64,000 nt of DNA from contig CANJNJ010000001.1 of assembly GCA_947474995.1 (NCBI GenBank), forward strand, positions 1-64,000, given 5' to 3'. Numbering within the stretch: position 1 is the stretch's first letter; the number at the start of each line of letters is the position of its first letter. Origin of the DNA: Opitutaceae bacterium (GTDB lineage: Bacteria > Verrucomicrobiota > Verrucomicrobiia > Opitutales > Opitutaceae). Positions 46,889 through 58,517 of the stretch are shown in pieces. Position numbers and translations under genes: made by a program. The notes under the pieces are model-generated. The model had not been told where the DNA came from. It saw nothing but the letters and a program-made list of their open reading frames with translations, and made no database searches.

Positions 46889-48904
46889 CTAGTTTTTCAA
46901 CCGACCCCGCCGGATGGCCGCGGCCCGGATTCGGGCAAGATTCGTTCGCGCCTCCTCGTCCGTCGGATTGAGGCGCAGGGCTTCTTCGTAATGCGAAATC
47001 GCTTCGGCGGCTCGGCCCAGCCGTGCCAACGCGTTGCCCATGGCGGTGTGGAGGACGGCCGCGCGCTCGGGTTGCAAACGCAGTGCCACCTCGTAGTGCG
47101 GCAATGCCTCCGCGGGACGCAGGTCTTCCAACAGTGCGTCGCCGAGCGCCGCGTTGGCCCCGGCATCATCCGGGCGAAGTCGCACCGCTTCGAAAAAATG
47201 CTTCAATCCCTCGGGCGCGCGACCGGCAGCGGAAAGCACCATGCCGAGAATCACGTGCGCTCCGGCGTCGTCCGGATTGAGTCGGACCGCCGCTTCGAGA
47301 TGCTGCAGCGCGTCGTCGAAACGTCCGACTTCGGCCAGCGCCTGGCCGAAACGCAGCTGCTCGTCCGCGGCGAGCAGTCCCACCTTCGCCGCCGCTTCAT
47401 AGTGCGCGATGGCCTCGGGCATTCGTCCCAGCCGCACAAGGGCGGCCGCGAGACCCACGTGGGTATCCGCCGAATCGAGTCCGAGCCGCCGCGCGTGCTC
47501 GTAGTGAATAAGCGCGTCCGACTCACGTCCGGACTGGAGCAAGGCACCCGCAAGGGCGAGGTGTGCGTTCCCCTCGTTCGGCGCCAGCCCGATGGCCGCT
47601 TCGTATTGCGCCGCCGCGTCTTTGGTCCGACCCGCCGCCAGCAACGCGTGACCGTAATGGAGCCGGGCACGGGAATTTCCCGGCACCTTCGCCACGGTGT
47701 CGCTCCAAATCGAAAGGGCGCTGCGATAGTCTTGGCTGCGCCGGTACGTCACCACCCCCAGAGCCACGGCGACGACCAGCAATCCGCCCATGGCGCGACG
47801 ACCACCCCAGGCGCGGAGGCCGACCACGAGGACGGCGCAGGGCGCAGCGAGCGCGAGGTAGCTTCGGTGCTCGGCCCCCCCTTCTGATGCGAACAGATCC
47901 AAGAGCGAACCGGGCAACAGCGTCAGGAAAAACCAGGCCGCCGCAAAACCGCGCATTGGCCAGCGCACCAGCGCCACTACGGCGGCGAGGCCTGCCAGCA
48001 AGACCAAGGTGGCTTGCAGCCAGATTTCGGCCAGGGATGCCGGCGCAAGTCGTCCGTAGTCCAGCACCAGCGGCGCCGGCCACACCGCGAGCTTCACGGA
48101 AAGCGCGATGACCCGAACGAGTGCGGATACAGCGTCCCAACCTGGGACGATCACCCCGCCACCGGGGCCCACTCCGCGAGCAACAAAATAAATCCACCCG
48201 GCCGACGTCGCGGCCAGCGCGAGATGAAACTTGCGCCTCAATCGCCAGGCCTCGCGCCAGGTGCCAGCCACAAAGGTGCGATCATAGATCAGAACCAGGA
48301 TCGGTATGGCGGCCCCCGCCGCTCCCGTGATCATGCCGCACAGGCAGGACAGCAACGCCACGGCCACCCATCCGCGCGACGGCGGGCCCTCAACGCCATG
48401 GATAAAGGCGTGGATCGTCCCGAGGCAAAAAATCGCGCCGAGTAGTTCCTCGCGCCCGGCGATTCCGATGACCGCGGACGTTTGCAGGGGATGCAGCAAC
48501 CAGAGCATCGCCGCGGCCAACGCGCTCGCAAACGGCGCCAACTTTGCCCCCTCGGCTATCGCGGGCCGCTGCAAGGTGCGATAAACGACGCCGAAGAGCA
48601 GGAGGCCCGCCACGAGATGCAGCAGAAGGTTGGTGGCGTGGTAACCGCGCACATCCCAGCCGCCGGCAGCGCGGTTCAGCACGAGCGAGAAACCGGTCAG
48701 CGGCCACGACCCCGGGACCGCGGCGCCGCGCGCGATGGTTGGAATATCTTCAAAGACAAACGGGATCGAGAAAGTAGCGCCATAGGTCACGAGCACCGCG
48801 ATCGCCAGGAGAACTGCCGCCAACACGACGGGCGGCCAGGTCTCCGGAAAAAGCAGCCGGCGTCGCGTGGGCAACGATTCGAGGGAAGCGCCTGGGACTG
48901 ACAT
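46889..48904 (-). CDS. Polytopic membrane protein with C-terminal TPR repeats
   Basis: Hydrophobic N-terminal half; repeated A-x4-YE-A-x2-L-P TPR motifs. Confidence 0.85.
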   Translation of the reverse strand: MSVPGASLESLPTRRRLLFPETWPPVVLAAVLLAIAVLVTYGATFSIPFVFEDIPTIARGAAVPGSWPLTGFSLVLNRAAGGWDVRGYHATNLLLHLVAGLLLFGVVYRTLQRPAIAEGAKLAPFASALAAAMLWLLHPLQTSAVIGIAGREELLGAIFCLGTIHAFIHGVEGPPSRGWVAVALLSCLCGMITGAAGAAIPILVLIYDRTFVAGTWREAWRLRRKFHLALAATSAGWIYFVARGVGPGGGVIVPGWDAVSALVRVIALSVKLAVWPAPLVLDYGRLAPASLAEIWLQATLVLLAGLAAVVALVRWPMRGFAAAWFFLTLLPGSLLDLFASEGGAEHRSYLALAAPCAVLVVGLRAWGGRRAMGGLLVVAVALGVVTYRRSQDYRSALSIWSDTVAKVPGNSRARLHYGHALLAAGRTKDAAAQYEAAIGLAPNEGNAHLALAGALLQSGRESDALIHYEHARRLGLDSADTHVGLAAALVRLGRMPEAIAHYEAAAKVGLLAADEQLRFGQALAEVGRFDDALQHLEAAVRLNPDDAGAHVILGMVLSAAGRAPEGLKHFFEAVRLRPDDAGANAALGDALLEDLRPAEALPHYEVALRLQPERAAVLHTAMGNALARLGRAAEAISHYEEALRLNPTDEEARTNLARIRAAAIRRGRLKN

Positions 48905-48992
48905 CAGGAAAAAATTGCAGCCCGCGGAGGCGGCGGCGATTCCGATTCGTGAGGTAACGCCGGACTCTTTCGCCACCGGTCGGAGACCGCCG

Positions 48993-50657
48993 CTACTCGA
49001 TGGGTTCCGCAACCTGGGCCACCGGCACTTCGCCGAGCTTCAGGGCCAACAGGCCAAAGGTCATCAGACCGAGGCACGCGAGCACGAACCAGTCACCGTG
49101 CTCCGTGTAAAAACTGTTGCGCCCGACCCAACGCGTGTCGCGGATCACCGTGGCCGCCCGGGTGCCACGGATGTAAATGTTGCCCTGCTCGTCGGCGACC
49201 TTGAGGCGCACGCCGCCGAATTCGTCGATCCACCCGCTCCACCCGCCGTTGCCGCTGCGCAACACCGGGCGCCGCGTCTCGACCGCCCGCAGGACCGAGT
49301 GCGCCGCGTGCTGGTAGGCCGCCCCGCCTTCGCCGAACCAGGCATTGTTGGTCAGCACCGCGAGCACGCTTGAACCCGCAAGCACGCTACGGCGCGCGAG
49401 CTGCGGATAGATATCCTCGTAGCAAATCAACGGGCCGAAAACGATCGCGTCACCGCGCAGGTTGACGAGGAGCGGAGAGGAATCCTCGCCCCGGGCAAAA
49501 TCCCCGCCGATCGGCACGAACTTCGAAATCCATCCCAGCAGCGGACGCAGCGGAATATATTCCCCAAACGGCACCAGCTGCCGCTTCTTGTAATACTCCT
49601 CGGCCAGGCCGGCGTCCGGCGTGATGAGAAACGCACCGTTGTACCACGTTTCATTCGCCGCGCCGGCGTGATCGATCGCGATGGAACCCAGCAAGAGCGG
49701 CGCCTTCACCCGGGTGGAAAGCGATTCGGTGAACGCCTTGATCGCGACGTCATCGCGCACCGACATCGGGGTCACGGCCTCGGGCCACAGCACCAGGTCC
49801 GGCCTTGTCACCGTCGCGGCCATCGTGGTGCTCTCGAGCACCTGCATAATCGAAGGCAGTTTCGCCGGATCCCATTTCACCTCCTGCGGAATGTAGGGCT
49901 GCACGAAGGCCACGCGGGCGAGTGGCGCCGTGTAGCGCCCACGATTGAACCCCTCCTGAAAATGCGTGGACACGCAGGCCATCAACAGGAACAGCGCGAG
50001 AAAAAATTCCTGGCTGCGTTTGCCGAAGCCCGTCGCGCCTTCCCAAAACAGCCGGTGCGCGTAGGCGGCAAACCCGAGGTTGGCGACCACGAGCACAAAG
50101 GACACCCCGTAAGCGCCGGTCAGCGCGGAAATTTGCAGGATGGTCGCGCGCTCCCATTGGCTCGCGGCGAGCGGCAGCCACGGGAAGCCGCCGAAGAGCC
50201 ACGTGCGCGTCCATTCGATAATTACCCACACCCCTGCCAACCCGAGCACCGCCGCGAGTCGCGTGAAGGTGGGCCGACCCACCAGTCGCGGGAGCGTCCA
50301 CCACGCCGCGAGATACCACGTCCCGATCCAGGCGCCGACAAAAGGCCCGAGCAGGAAGAGTCCCACCCAGGTGACGTGGTGCAGCCAACCGAGGATAATG
50401 GTCCAGGCCACCGCCTGGGCGGCGAGCAGCGTCACGACGTAAAGCTTAAAGCGCGGCCGCCGGTAGGCCCAGAGCGCGCCGGGAACGAGCATGGCGTAGG
50501 CAAACTCGGGCGCCTTGAAGGGCGGAAACGAAATCACCGCGAGCACCACCGTGAGGACGAAAACGAATTGGGCCGCGACCCAGTCAGGACGGTCCCGCCA
50601 AAGCGAAGGCTTCGGAGCATACGGGTCGTCAGTCGGAGTTAGAGCACCGGGGGACAT
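48993..50657 (-). CDS. lnt: Apolipoprotein N-acyltransferase
   Basis: VLWPEAVTP, LVPFGEYIPLR, CYEDIYP, TNNAWFGEGGA nitrilase-fold motifs. Confidence 0.93.
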   Translation of the reverse strand: MSPGALTPTDDPYAPKPSLWRDRPDWVAAQFVFVLTVVLAVISFPPFKAPEFAYAMLVPGALWAYRRPRFKLYVVTLLAAQAVAWTIILGWLHHVTWVGLFLLGPFVGAWIGTWYLAAWWTLPRLVGRPTFTRLAAVLGLAGVWVIIEWTRTWLFGGFPWLPLAASQWERATILQISALTGAYGVSFVLVVANLGFAAYAHRLFWEGATGFGKRSQEFFLALFLLMACVSTHFQEGFNRGRYTAPLARVAFVQPYIPQEVKWDPAKLPSIMQVLESTTMAATVTRPDLVLWPEAVTPMSVRDDVAIKAFTESLSTRVKAPLLLGSIAIDHAGAANETWYNGAFLITPDAGLAEEYYKKRQLVPFGEYIPLRPLLGWISKFVPIGGDFARGEDSSPLLVNLRGDAIVFGPLICYEDIYPQLARRSVLAGSSVLAVLTNNAWFGEGGAAYQHAAHSVLRAVETRRPVLRSGNGGWSGWIDEFGGVRLKVADEQGNIYIRGTRAATVIRDTRWVGRNSFYTEHGDWFVLACLGLMTFGLLALKLGEVPVAQVAEPIE

Positions 50658-50709
50658 GCAGCGAGAATTACCCGCGACGGGGGGCGGCGGCGCAAGGGCG
50701 GAGTTTTCT

Positions 50710-50791
50710 GGTTTGTAGTCCCGCCTTCAGGCGGCATCCGAAAAATTCACCCAAGCGCCCAAACTTTCGTCTGAAGGCGGAACTACAAACC
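50710..50791. repeat. REP/BIME-like inverted repeat GGTTTGTAGTCCCGCCTTCAGGCGG ... TCTGAAGGCGGAACTACAAACC
   Basis: Read directly; intergenic between secA and lnt. Confidence 0.8.
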
Positions 50792-50823
50792 AAGCTACCA
50801 ACAGTGCCCTCGCCCTGTGATCC

Positions 50824-53817
50824 TCACGCCCCGTGGCAGTTCTTGAATTTCTTGCCGCTGCCGCAGGGACACGGCTCGTTGCGGCCGACCTTCGGCGTCT
50901 CGCGGCGAATCGTGATCTTGGGCAACTGGATTTCCTCCGGCACCGCCTGGGCCGAAGCGTCGCCATTCGGAGCGGCGGCGGCCGGGGCGGCGGCGGGTGT
51001 GGCCGGGGCATCGGTCGGCCCGACGGCGTGCGCGGTCCGACTGAGGAGCGCGAGCATGTTCTCGAAAGTCTCGAGGTTCGAGGCGCTGCGGAACAGGCCC
51101 GTGCAGATCTGCAGCCGCACGTTGTTCATCAGCTCCTCAAAATATTTGTACGCCTCGCCCTTGTACTCGACCAGGGGATCCTTCTGGCCGTAGCTGCGCA
51201 AGCCGATGCTCCGGCGAAGATCTTCCATCTCGGTCAGATGCTCCTGCCAGTGGTGGTCGATCGCATTGATGACGACATAGCGCTCGAGCGAGCCCAGGGC
51301 CTCGGGAATCTCGACCGATTCCTTGACGGCGTACGCCTTCTTGATCCGCTCAAGCACCAGGTCGGCGAGCACCTTGGGATCGTCGCCTTGGAATTCGTCG
51401 ACCCGGACGCTGATGGGGAAATGAGCGTTGAGCCAGCCCACCAGGCTCTCGATCGCGGTCGCCGTGGCGCCGCCCTTGCCGCCGAAACCGGCGACCTCGA
51501 GCCGCAGTTGCAGCTCCTCTTCGATTTGCTCGAAGATGATATCCTTCGGGCGCTCGGCGTGAATCGCCCCGTTGCGGATACCGTAGATGACTTCGCGCTG
51601 CTGGTTGAGGACGTCGTCGTACTGCAGGAGGCGCTTGCGGATGGAATAATTCTGCTGCTCGACCTTCTTCTGCGCGCTCTCGATTGAGCGGTTGAGCAAG
51701 GGATGTTCGAGCTCCTCCCCTTCCTGCATCGAGCCCTCCATCAGGCGCGAGGCGAGATTGCCCTGGAGGAAAAGTCGCATGAGGTCGTCCTCGAGCGACA
51801 GGAAAAATTTTGTCAGACCCGGGTCACCTTGACGCGAACAACGGCCGCGCAACTGGCGGTCGATGCGGCGGGACTCGTGGCGCTCGGTGCCAATGACGAA
51901 CAGGCCCCCGATCTCACGCACGCCTTCGCCCAGCTTAATGTCCGTGCCGCGGCCCGCCATGTTGGTGGCGATCGTCACGCCGCCCCGCTGGCCGGCGCGC
52001 GCCACGATTTCGGATTCCTGCTGGTGGAACTTGGCGTTGAGCACGGTGTGAATCACCCCCGTGCGTTTGAGCATCCGCGAAAGGACCTCGGATGATTCGA
52101 CGCTCACGGTGCCCACGAGCACGGGCTGGCCGCGTTTGTTGGCCTCCTCGATCTGCTTCACCACCGCGACGAATTTGTCACGGCGCGTCTTGAAAATGGT
52201 GTCGTTGCGATCGACCCGGATGCAGGGCTTGTTGGTCGGAATGACCTGCACCGCCAGCCGGTAGATGTCATTGAACTCCGTCGCCTCGGTTTCCGCGGTG
52301 CCCGTCATGCCCGCGAGCTTCTCGTACATGCGGAAGTAATTCTGAATCGTGATCGTCGCGTAGGTCCGCGTCTCCCGCTCGATGCTGACGTTTTCCTTCG
52401 CCTCCACCGCCTGGTGCAGGCCGTCGGACCAGCGGCGGCCCGGCATTACGCGACCGGTGTTTTCGTCCACAATCATGACTTTGCCGTCGGGCGTGACGAC
52501 ATATTCGACGTCCCGTTCGTAAAGTGAGTAGGCGCGCAGCAACTGCGAAATCGCGTGAATTTCCTCGGAGATGTCCCCGTAGCGTGATTGCGCCGCCAGC
52601 TTGCGCTCCTCGCGCTGCTCGGGCGTCAAGGTCGTCTCTTTCTCGAGGTCGCTGAACTCGGTCGCGAGATCGGGAAGCACGAACGCATCGGGATTGTCGG
52701 GCCGCAGCTTGGTTCGGCCGATTTCCGTGAGGTCGGCCTGATGCTGGCGCTCGTCGATCACGTAGAGAAGCTGTTCCTTCAGCTTGTAGACCTCGTCCTT
52801 GTTCAGGTCCGAATTGAGCTCGGTCTCGGTCTTGTCGAGCAGCTTGCGCCAGTCGCCCGTTTCCATGAGCCGCAGCAGTTGTTTGTTCTTCGGATTGCCC
52901 ATCTTGACCTGCAGCATCTTGCGGGCGGCCTCAAGGCGATCGTCCGGCGTGGCCGCCGGCTTCTCGAGCAGTTCCTTCGCCTCGGAAATGATGCGGTTGC
53001 ACAGGCGGGCCTGATCATTGACGAGCTGATCAACGGGCGGCTTCAGCTTGGTAAACGGTTGTTCGCGCTCGATCGGGGCGGGCCCCGAGATGATCAAAGG
53101 CGTCCGCGCCTCGTCGACGAGGATGGAGTCGATTTCGTCGACGATGCAGTACCAGTAATCCCGCTGCACCTGATCCTCCTTGCGCGTGGCCATGCCGTTG
53201 TCGCGCAGGTAATCGAAGCCGAACTCGCTCGCGGTGCCGTAGGTGATGTCGCGGCCGTACATCTCGCGCCGGATATCCGGCGACATCTGCTGCTGAATGC
53301 ACCCGACCGAGACGCCGAGAAAATTGTAAAGGTGCCCCATCCACTCCGAGTCGCGCCGGGCGAGGTAGTCGTTGACGGTGACGAGCTGGGTGTTCCGGCC
53401 CGTGAGGGAATTGAGGTAAAGTGGGAGGGTCGAAACGAGGGTCTTGCCCTCGCCCGTCGCCATTTCGGCAATTTTGCCCGAATGAATCGCCATCCCGCCA
53501 ATGAGCTGGACGTCAAAGTGAATCATGTCCCACGTCAGTTCGTGGTCGCACACGAGAATCTTGCGGCTCACGAGCCGGCGGGCGGCGTTCTTTACGGTCG
53601 CAAAGGCCTCGGGCAGGATTTCCTCCAACGCGGCGCGTTTGTCCTCGGCCGCCGCGATCCGGGCGCGAAACTCGGCCGTCTTGGCACGCAGCTGCTCATC
53701 GGTCAGGGCCTGGTAGTGCACCTCAAGTTCATTGATGCGCGCCACCGTGGGCCGCGCCTTCTCGAGAAATTTCTTATAGTGCCGACCGGAAAAGCGTTTG
53801 AGAAGCCACGAGAGCAT
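50824..53817 (-). CDS. secA: Preprotein translocase subunit SecA
   Basis: [52 protein letters not shown]-terminal [14 protein letters not shown]. Confidence 0.98.
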   Translation of the reverse strand: MLSWLLKRFSGRHYKKFLEKARPTVARINELEVHYQALTDEQLRAKTAEFRARIAAAEDKRAALEEILPEAFATVKNAARRLVSRKILVCDHELTWDMIHFDVQLIGGMAIHSGKIAEMATGEGKTLVSTLPLYLNSLTGRNTQLVTVNDYLARRDSEWMGHLYNFLGVSVGCIQQQMSPDIRREMYGRDITYGTASEFGFDYLRDNGMATRKEDQVQRDYWYCIVDEIDSILVDEARTPLIISGPAPIEREQPFTKLKPPVDQLVNDQARLCNRIISEAKELLEKPAATPDDRLEAARKMLQVKMGNPKNKQLLRLMETGDWRKLLDKTETELNSDLNKDEVYKLKEQLLYVIDERQHQADLTEIGRTKLRPDNPDAFVLPDLATEFSDLEKETTLTPEQREERKLAAQSRYGDISEEIHAISQLLRAYSLYERDVEYVVTPDGKVMIVDENTGRVMPGRRWSDGLHQAVEAKENVSIERETRTYATITIQNYFRMYEKLAGMTGTAETEATEFNDIYRLAVQVIPTNKPCIRVDRNDTIFKTRRDKFVAVVKQIEEANKRGQPVLVGTVSVESSEVLSRMLKRTGVIHTVLNAKFHQQESEIVARAGQRGGVTIATNMAGRGTDIKLGEGVREIGGLFVIGTERHESRRIDRQLRGRCSRQGDPGLTKFFLSLEDDLMRLFLQGNLASRLMEGSMQEGEELEHPLLNRSIESAQKKVEQQNYSIRKRLLQYDDVLNQQREVIYGIRNGAIHAERPKDIIFEQIEEELQLRLEVAGFGGKGGATATAIESLVGWLNAHFPISVRVDEFQGDDPKVLADLVLERIKKAYAVKESVEIPEALGSLERYVVINAIDHHWQEHLTEMEDLRRSIGLRSYGQKDPLVEYKGEAYKYFEELMNNVRLQICTGLFRSASNLETFENMLALLSRTAHAVGPTDAPATPAAAPAAAAPNGDASAQAVPEEIQLPKITIRRETPKVGRNEPCPCGSGKKFKNCHGA

Positions 53818-53931
53818 GAAGGGGCGAGACCATAGCCCCGAAGAAGAGCTTGGCAAATGGCAAATGGGGGGCCGGCGCTACGCGCCAACCTGGTGGGGAA
53901 AGCGGCGCCCCGGTGCCGGCCAGCATTCGAC

Positions 53932-54858
<927 letters not shown>

Positions 54859-55243
54859 ACGTCGCGGAACCGTGGGCGAGCGGGAAATATTTTTCGAGCA
54901 AATCCGCATCGGGCAGGCGGGCGGAAATCCCCGGCCCATCGCGGTCAGGTTCGCCCACGAGAAACCTGCGGCGACCTCCGGGAGGCGCGTTCGAGGTGCG
55001 AAAGGTGGAGGATTAATACGCCATAAACGAACCGCTTCTCTCGCGCCTAAACCAGCAGGCCGGACTTGCCCGGTTTTCACTGGCGCCGATATCATCCGAG
55101 CATGAGCACGCCGGATTTGTTCGTCGCCGAACGAAATATCCCGCGGCCGCGGCAGTCGGGCAGGGTCCCAGTTCTCCGCCAAGTCTTCCCGTTGAAATCG
55201 GGTTTTCGATCAGCATAGGTCGGTCCTCCCAGCACGCCACCCC

Positions 55244-56719
55244 ATGAGCCTCACCACGACCACCCCGCTCCCCCCTCCCGCCAACGCCAAGTACGCCTGG
55301 CGCACCATCGCCCGCACCGCGCCGCCGAAACGCAGCGCCGAGGAACGCGTCTGCGACTTTCGCGAAATCTACGACAACTTCGACGAGGCCACCGTGCGCG
55401 CCCAGGCGAGTCGGTGCATCCAATGCCCCAATCCGCTTTGCATGGAGGGCTGCCCCCTCTCGAACCGCATCCCCGAATGGATCGCGCTCGCCGCGCAGGG
55501 CCAGTTCCTCGAGGCGGCCGCCATTTCGCGCACGACGAGCAACATGCCGGAAATTTGCTCGCGCGTCTGCCCCCAGGAGCGGCTCTGCGAGGGCGCGTGC
55601 ATCCTCAACTGCCGCACGGAACCCGTCGCCATCGGCGCGATCGAGCGCTTCATCAATGAATATGCGTTCCGCCAGAACGCGGTGACCCTCGAACGCGCAC
55701 CCGCCAACGACCGCCGCGTCGCGGTCGTCGGTTCCGGTCCCGGCGGTCTCGCCTGCGCCGACGAGCTCGCCCAGCTCGGCTACGGGGTGACGATCTTCGA
55801 ATCCCTGTTCCTCCCGGGCGGCCTGCTCGTCAATGGCATCCCGGCTTTCAAACTGGAGAAGTCCATTGTCCAGCGTCGCGTCGATTTGCTCGCCAAGAAC
55901 GGCGTCGAGTTCCGGCTCGGCGTGCACGTGGGTCGCGACCTCGGCTTCGAGGCCCTCCGCCCCGACTATGACGCGGTGTTTCTCGCGGTCGGCGCGCAAC
56001 AGGCCAAGCCGCTCGACGTGCCCGGCGCCAACCTCGAGGGCGTTTTGCCGTCACTGCCGTTTCTCATTCAGAAGAATGTGGCCTCCGCCCTGACGGACAT
56101 TCCGGACATCGATGTCGCGGGCCGGCGTGTGGTCGTGCTCGGCGGCGGAGACACGGCGATGGATTGCCTCCGCACCGCGTTGCGCGGCGGAGCGAAGTCG
56201 GCGGTCTGCCTGTATCGCCGTGACCTCGCGAACATGCCCGGCAGCCGCAAGGAATACTACAATGCCATCGAAGAGGGTGCGGCCTTCGAGTTCCTGACCA
56301 ATCCGCTCGAGCTGGTGAGCGATGGTCAGGGCAGCGTCGCCGCCGTGAAATGCGTGCGGATGGCGCTCGGCGAACCCGACGCCTCCGGCCGCCGCAAACC
56401 GCGCCCCGTGGCCGGCTCGGACTACACCGTACCAGCCGACTTGATTCTCGTGGCGTACGGTTTCGATCCCGTGCCGTTCCCGGCCACCAGTGAATTCGCG
56501 CAGATCGCGACGACCGACTGGGGCAGCCTCGTGGTCGACCGCAATCAAATGACGAGCAAACCGGGCGTATTCGCCGGCGGTGACGCCGTGCGCGGCCCGA
56601 GCCTCGTCGTGCACGCCATCCGTGATGCGCGCAAGGCCGCGGCTGGGATTCATCACTATCTGGACGCGAAGGCCGCCGACCCGATTGCTAAAATCAGCGC
56701 AACAGTGGGCAAGAACTGA
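55244..56719 (+). CDS. Glutamate synthase small subunit-like NAD(P)-dependent oxidoreductase
   Basis: CIQCPNPLCMEGCPLSNRIPEW, CSRVCPQERLCEGACIL, VVGSGPGGLACADELAQLGYGVTIFE. Confidence 0.92.
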   Translation: MSLTTTTPLPPPANAKYAWRTIARTAPPKRSAEERVCDFREIYDNFDEATVRAQASRCIQCPNPLCMEGCPLSNRIPEWIALAAQGQFLEAAAISRTTSNMPEICSRVCPQERLCEGACILNCRTEPVAIGAIERFINEYAFRQNAVTLERAPANDRRVAVVGSGPGGLACADELAQLGYGVTIFESLFLPGGLLVNGIPAFKLEKSIVQRRVDLLAKNGVEFRLGVHVGRDLGFEALRPDYDAVFLAVGAQQAKPLDVPGANLEGVLPSLPFLIQKNVASALTDIPDIDVAGRRVVVLGGGDTAMDCLRTALRGGAKSAVCLYRRDLANMPGSRKEYYNAIEEGAAFEFLTNPLELVSDGQGSVAAVKCVRMALGEPDASGRRKPRPVAGSDYTVPADLILVAYGFDPVPFPATSEFAQIATTDWGSLVVDRNQMTSKPGVFAGGDAVRGPSLVVHAIRDARKAAAGIHHYLDAKAADPIAKISATVGKN

Positions 56720-56754
56720 GCAGGCACGGGCGCAGCATCCTACTATAGTGTGGG

Positions 56755-58428
56755 ATGAATTCGCGACCCGACTCCAACGGCCTGTCCGCCTGGGGTGACA
56801 CTCCCCGTCCGCGGGGCGCGGCGGTTCTGGCTGATCCCCTGCTCAACAAGGGCACCGCGTTTACCGAGCGTGAGCGCGACCTGCTTGGCCTGCGCGGGTT
56901 GCTGCCGCCACGCGTCTTCACGCTGGAAGAGCAGCTCCATCGGTCGCTGATCGCCGTCCGCGGGAAGGCGACCTCCATCGAGAAATATATCTACCTCACG
57001 AATCTCCAGAACCGGAATGAAATTCTTTTCTACCGGCTGGTCATGGAGAACATCGAGGAGATGGTACCGTTGATCTATACGCCGACGGTCGGCGAAGCCT
57101 GCCTCCAATATGGATCCATCTATCGCCGGCCGCGCGGCATGTTTCTCAGTCTGCGCGACCGTGGCCACATCGCCGAAGCGTTCCGCCACTGGGCGCAGCC
57201 GGGCGTGCGGCTCATCGTCGTCACCGACGGCGAACGCATTCTCGGGCTGGGCGATCTGGGCGCGCTCGGCATGGGTATCCCCGTCGGCAAACTTGCCCTC
57301 TATACGGCCTGCGCCGGGGTGCATCCCGGCTACACGCTGCCGATCACCCTCGATGTCGGCACCGACAATGTCGAACTCCAGGCCGGGCCCGCCTACATCG
57401 GCTTGAAAGACAAACGCGCCCGCGGCGCCGTCTACGACGAGTTCATCGCGGAGTTCGTCGCCGCGGTGCAGGACGTTTTTCCGAAGGCCCTTCTCCAATG
57501 GGAGGATTTCGGCAACACAAACGCGTTCCGTCTGCTCAACCAATACCGCCAGCAGCTTCCCAGCTTTAATGACGACATCCAAGGCACGGCCGCGGTCGCG
57601 CTCGCGGGCGTGATCGGAGCGCTGCGGCTCACGAAATCCACTCTCGCCCGGCAGAAAATCCTCTTTCTCGGTGCCGGCGAAGCGGGCACGGGCATCGCTG
57701 ATCTCTATGTCGCGGCGGCGCAGGCCGAGGGTCTGACCGAACCGGAGGCCCGGGCGCGCTGCTGGTTCGTCGACTCCAAGGGCCTCGTCGTCAAGCACCG
57801 CGGCGATAAGCTCGCGGTGCACAAGCTGCCCTATGCCCACGACCACGCGCCCATCACCTCGCTCGCCGAGGCCGTGCGGGTGCTCAAGCCGACCGCGCTC
57901 ATCGGCGTCTCCGGGATGCCGGCGACCTTTACCCAAGAGGTGGTCGAGACCATGGCCCAGCTCAATGCCCGGCCGATCATCTTCGCCCTGTCGAATCCCA
58001 CCTCGAAAGCCGAATGCACCGCCGCGCAGGTTTACCCCTGGTCCGGCGGCCGCGCGATTTTCGCGAGCGGCAGTCCGTTCGCCCCGGTCGAATTCAACGG
58101 CCAATCGCACGTGCCCGGCCAGGGGAATAACATCTACATCTTCCCCGGCGTGGGGTTGGGGGTGCTGGTCAGTGAAGCACGGGAAGTCACCGATGAGATG
58201 TTCCTCGTGACGGCGCGGACCCTGGCCCAGCTCGTGCAACCGGAGGATCTCGCCGTCGGACGCGTCTATCCTCCCCTGACGAAAGTCCGCGAGGTCTCGC
58301 TCAAAATCGCCGTGGCCGTCGCGGCCGCCGCCTTTGACGCCGGCCTCGCCGCCGTGCCGCGCCCTACCGATCTCGCCGCCGATATCAGTGCGCGAATGTT
58401 CCAGCCCGTATATCGCAACTACGCGTAG
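56755..58428 (+). CDS. NAD-dependent malic enzyme
   Basis: YTPTVGEACLQYGSIYRRPRGMFLS, NDDIQGTAAVALAG, FLGAGEAGTGIADL. Confidence 0.95.
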   Translation: MNSRPDSNGLSAWGDTPRPRGAAVLADPLLNKGTAFTERERDLLGLRGLLPPRVFTLEEQLHRSLIAVRGKATSIEKYIYLTNLQNRNEILFYRLVMENIEEMVPLIYTPTVGEACLQYGSIYRRPRGMFLSLRDRGHIAEAFRHWAQPGVRLIVVTDGERILGLGDLGALGMGIPVGKLALYTACAGVHPGYTLPITLDVGTDNVELQAGPAYIGLKDKRARGAVYDEFIAEFVAAVQDVFPKALLQWEDFGNTNAFRLLNQYRQQLPSFNDDIQGTAAVALAGVIGALRLTKSTLARQKILFLGAGEAGTGIADLYVAAAQAEGLTEPEARARCWFVDSKGLVVKHRGDKLAVHKLPYAHDHAPITSLAEAVRVLKPTALIGVSGMPATFTQEVVETMAQLNARPIIFALSNPTSKAECTAAQVYPWSGGRAIFASGSPFAPVEFNGQSHVPGQGNNIYIFPGVGLGVLVSEAREVTDEMFLVTARTLAQLVQPEDLAVGRVYPPLTKVREVSLKIAVAVAAAAFDAGLAAVPRPTDLAADISARMFQPVYRNYA

Positions 58429-58433
58429 CATCA

Positions 58434-58502
58434 GTTTGTAGTTCCGCCTTTAGGCGGAATCCGGGTAGCTCAATCCTTCCGCCTAAAGGCGGAACTACAA
58501 AC
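58434..58502. repeat. REP/BIME-like element, perfect 26-bp inverted repeat
   Basis: GTTTGTAGTTCCGCCTTTAGGCGGAA ... TTCCGCCTAAAGGCGGAACTACAAAC between convergent genes. Confidence 0.9.
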
Positions 58503-58517
58503 ACACGCCGGCACCGT

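Noticed and set aside
56743-58431. 562-aa minus-strand ORF
   Set aside because: Antisense to malic enzyme.
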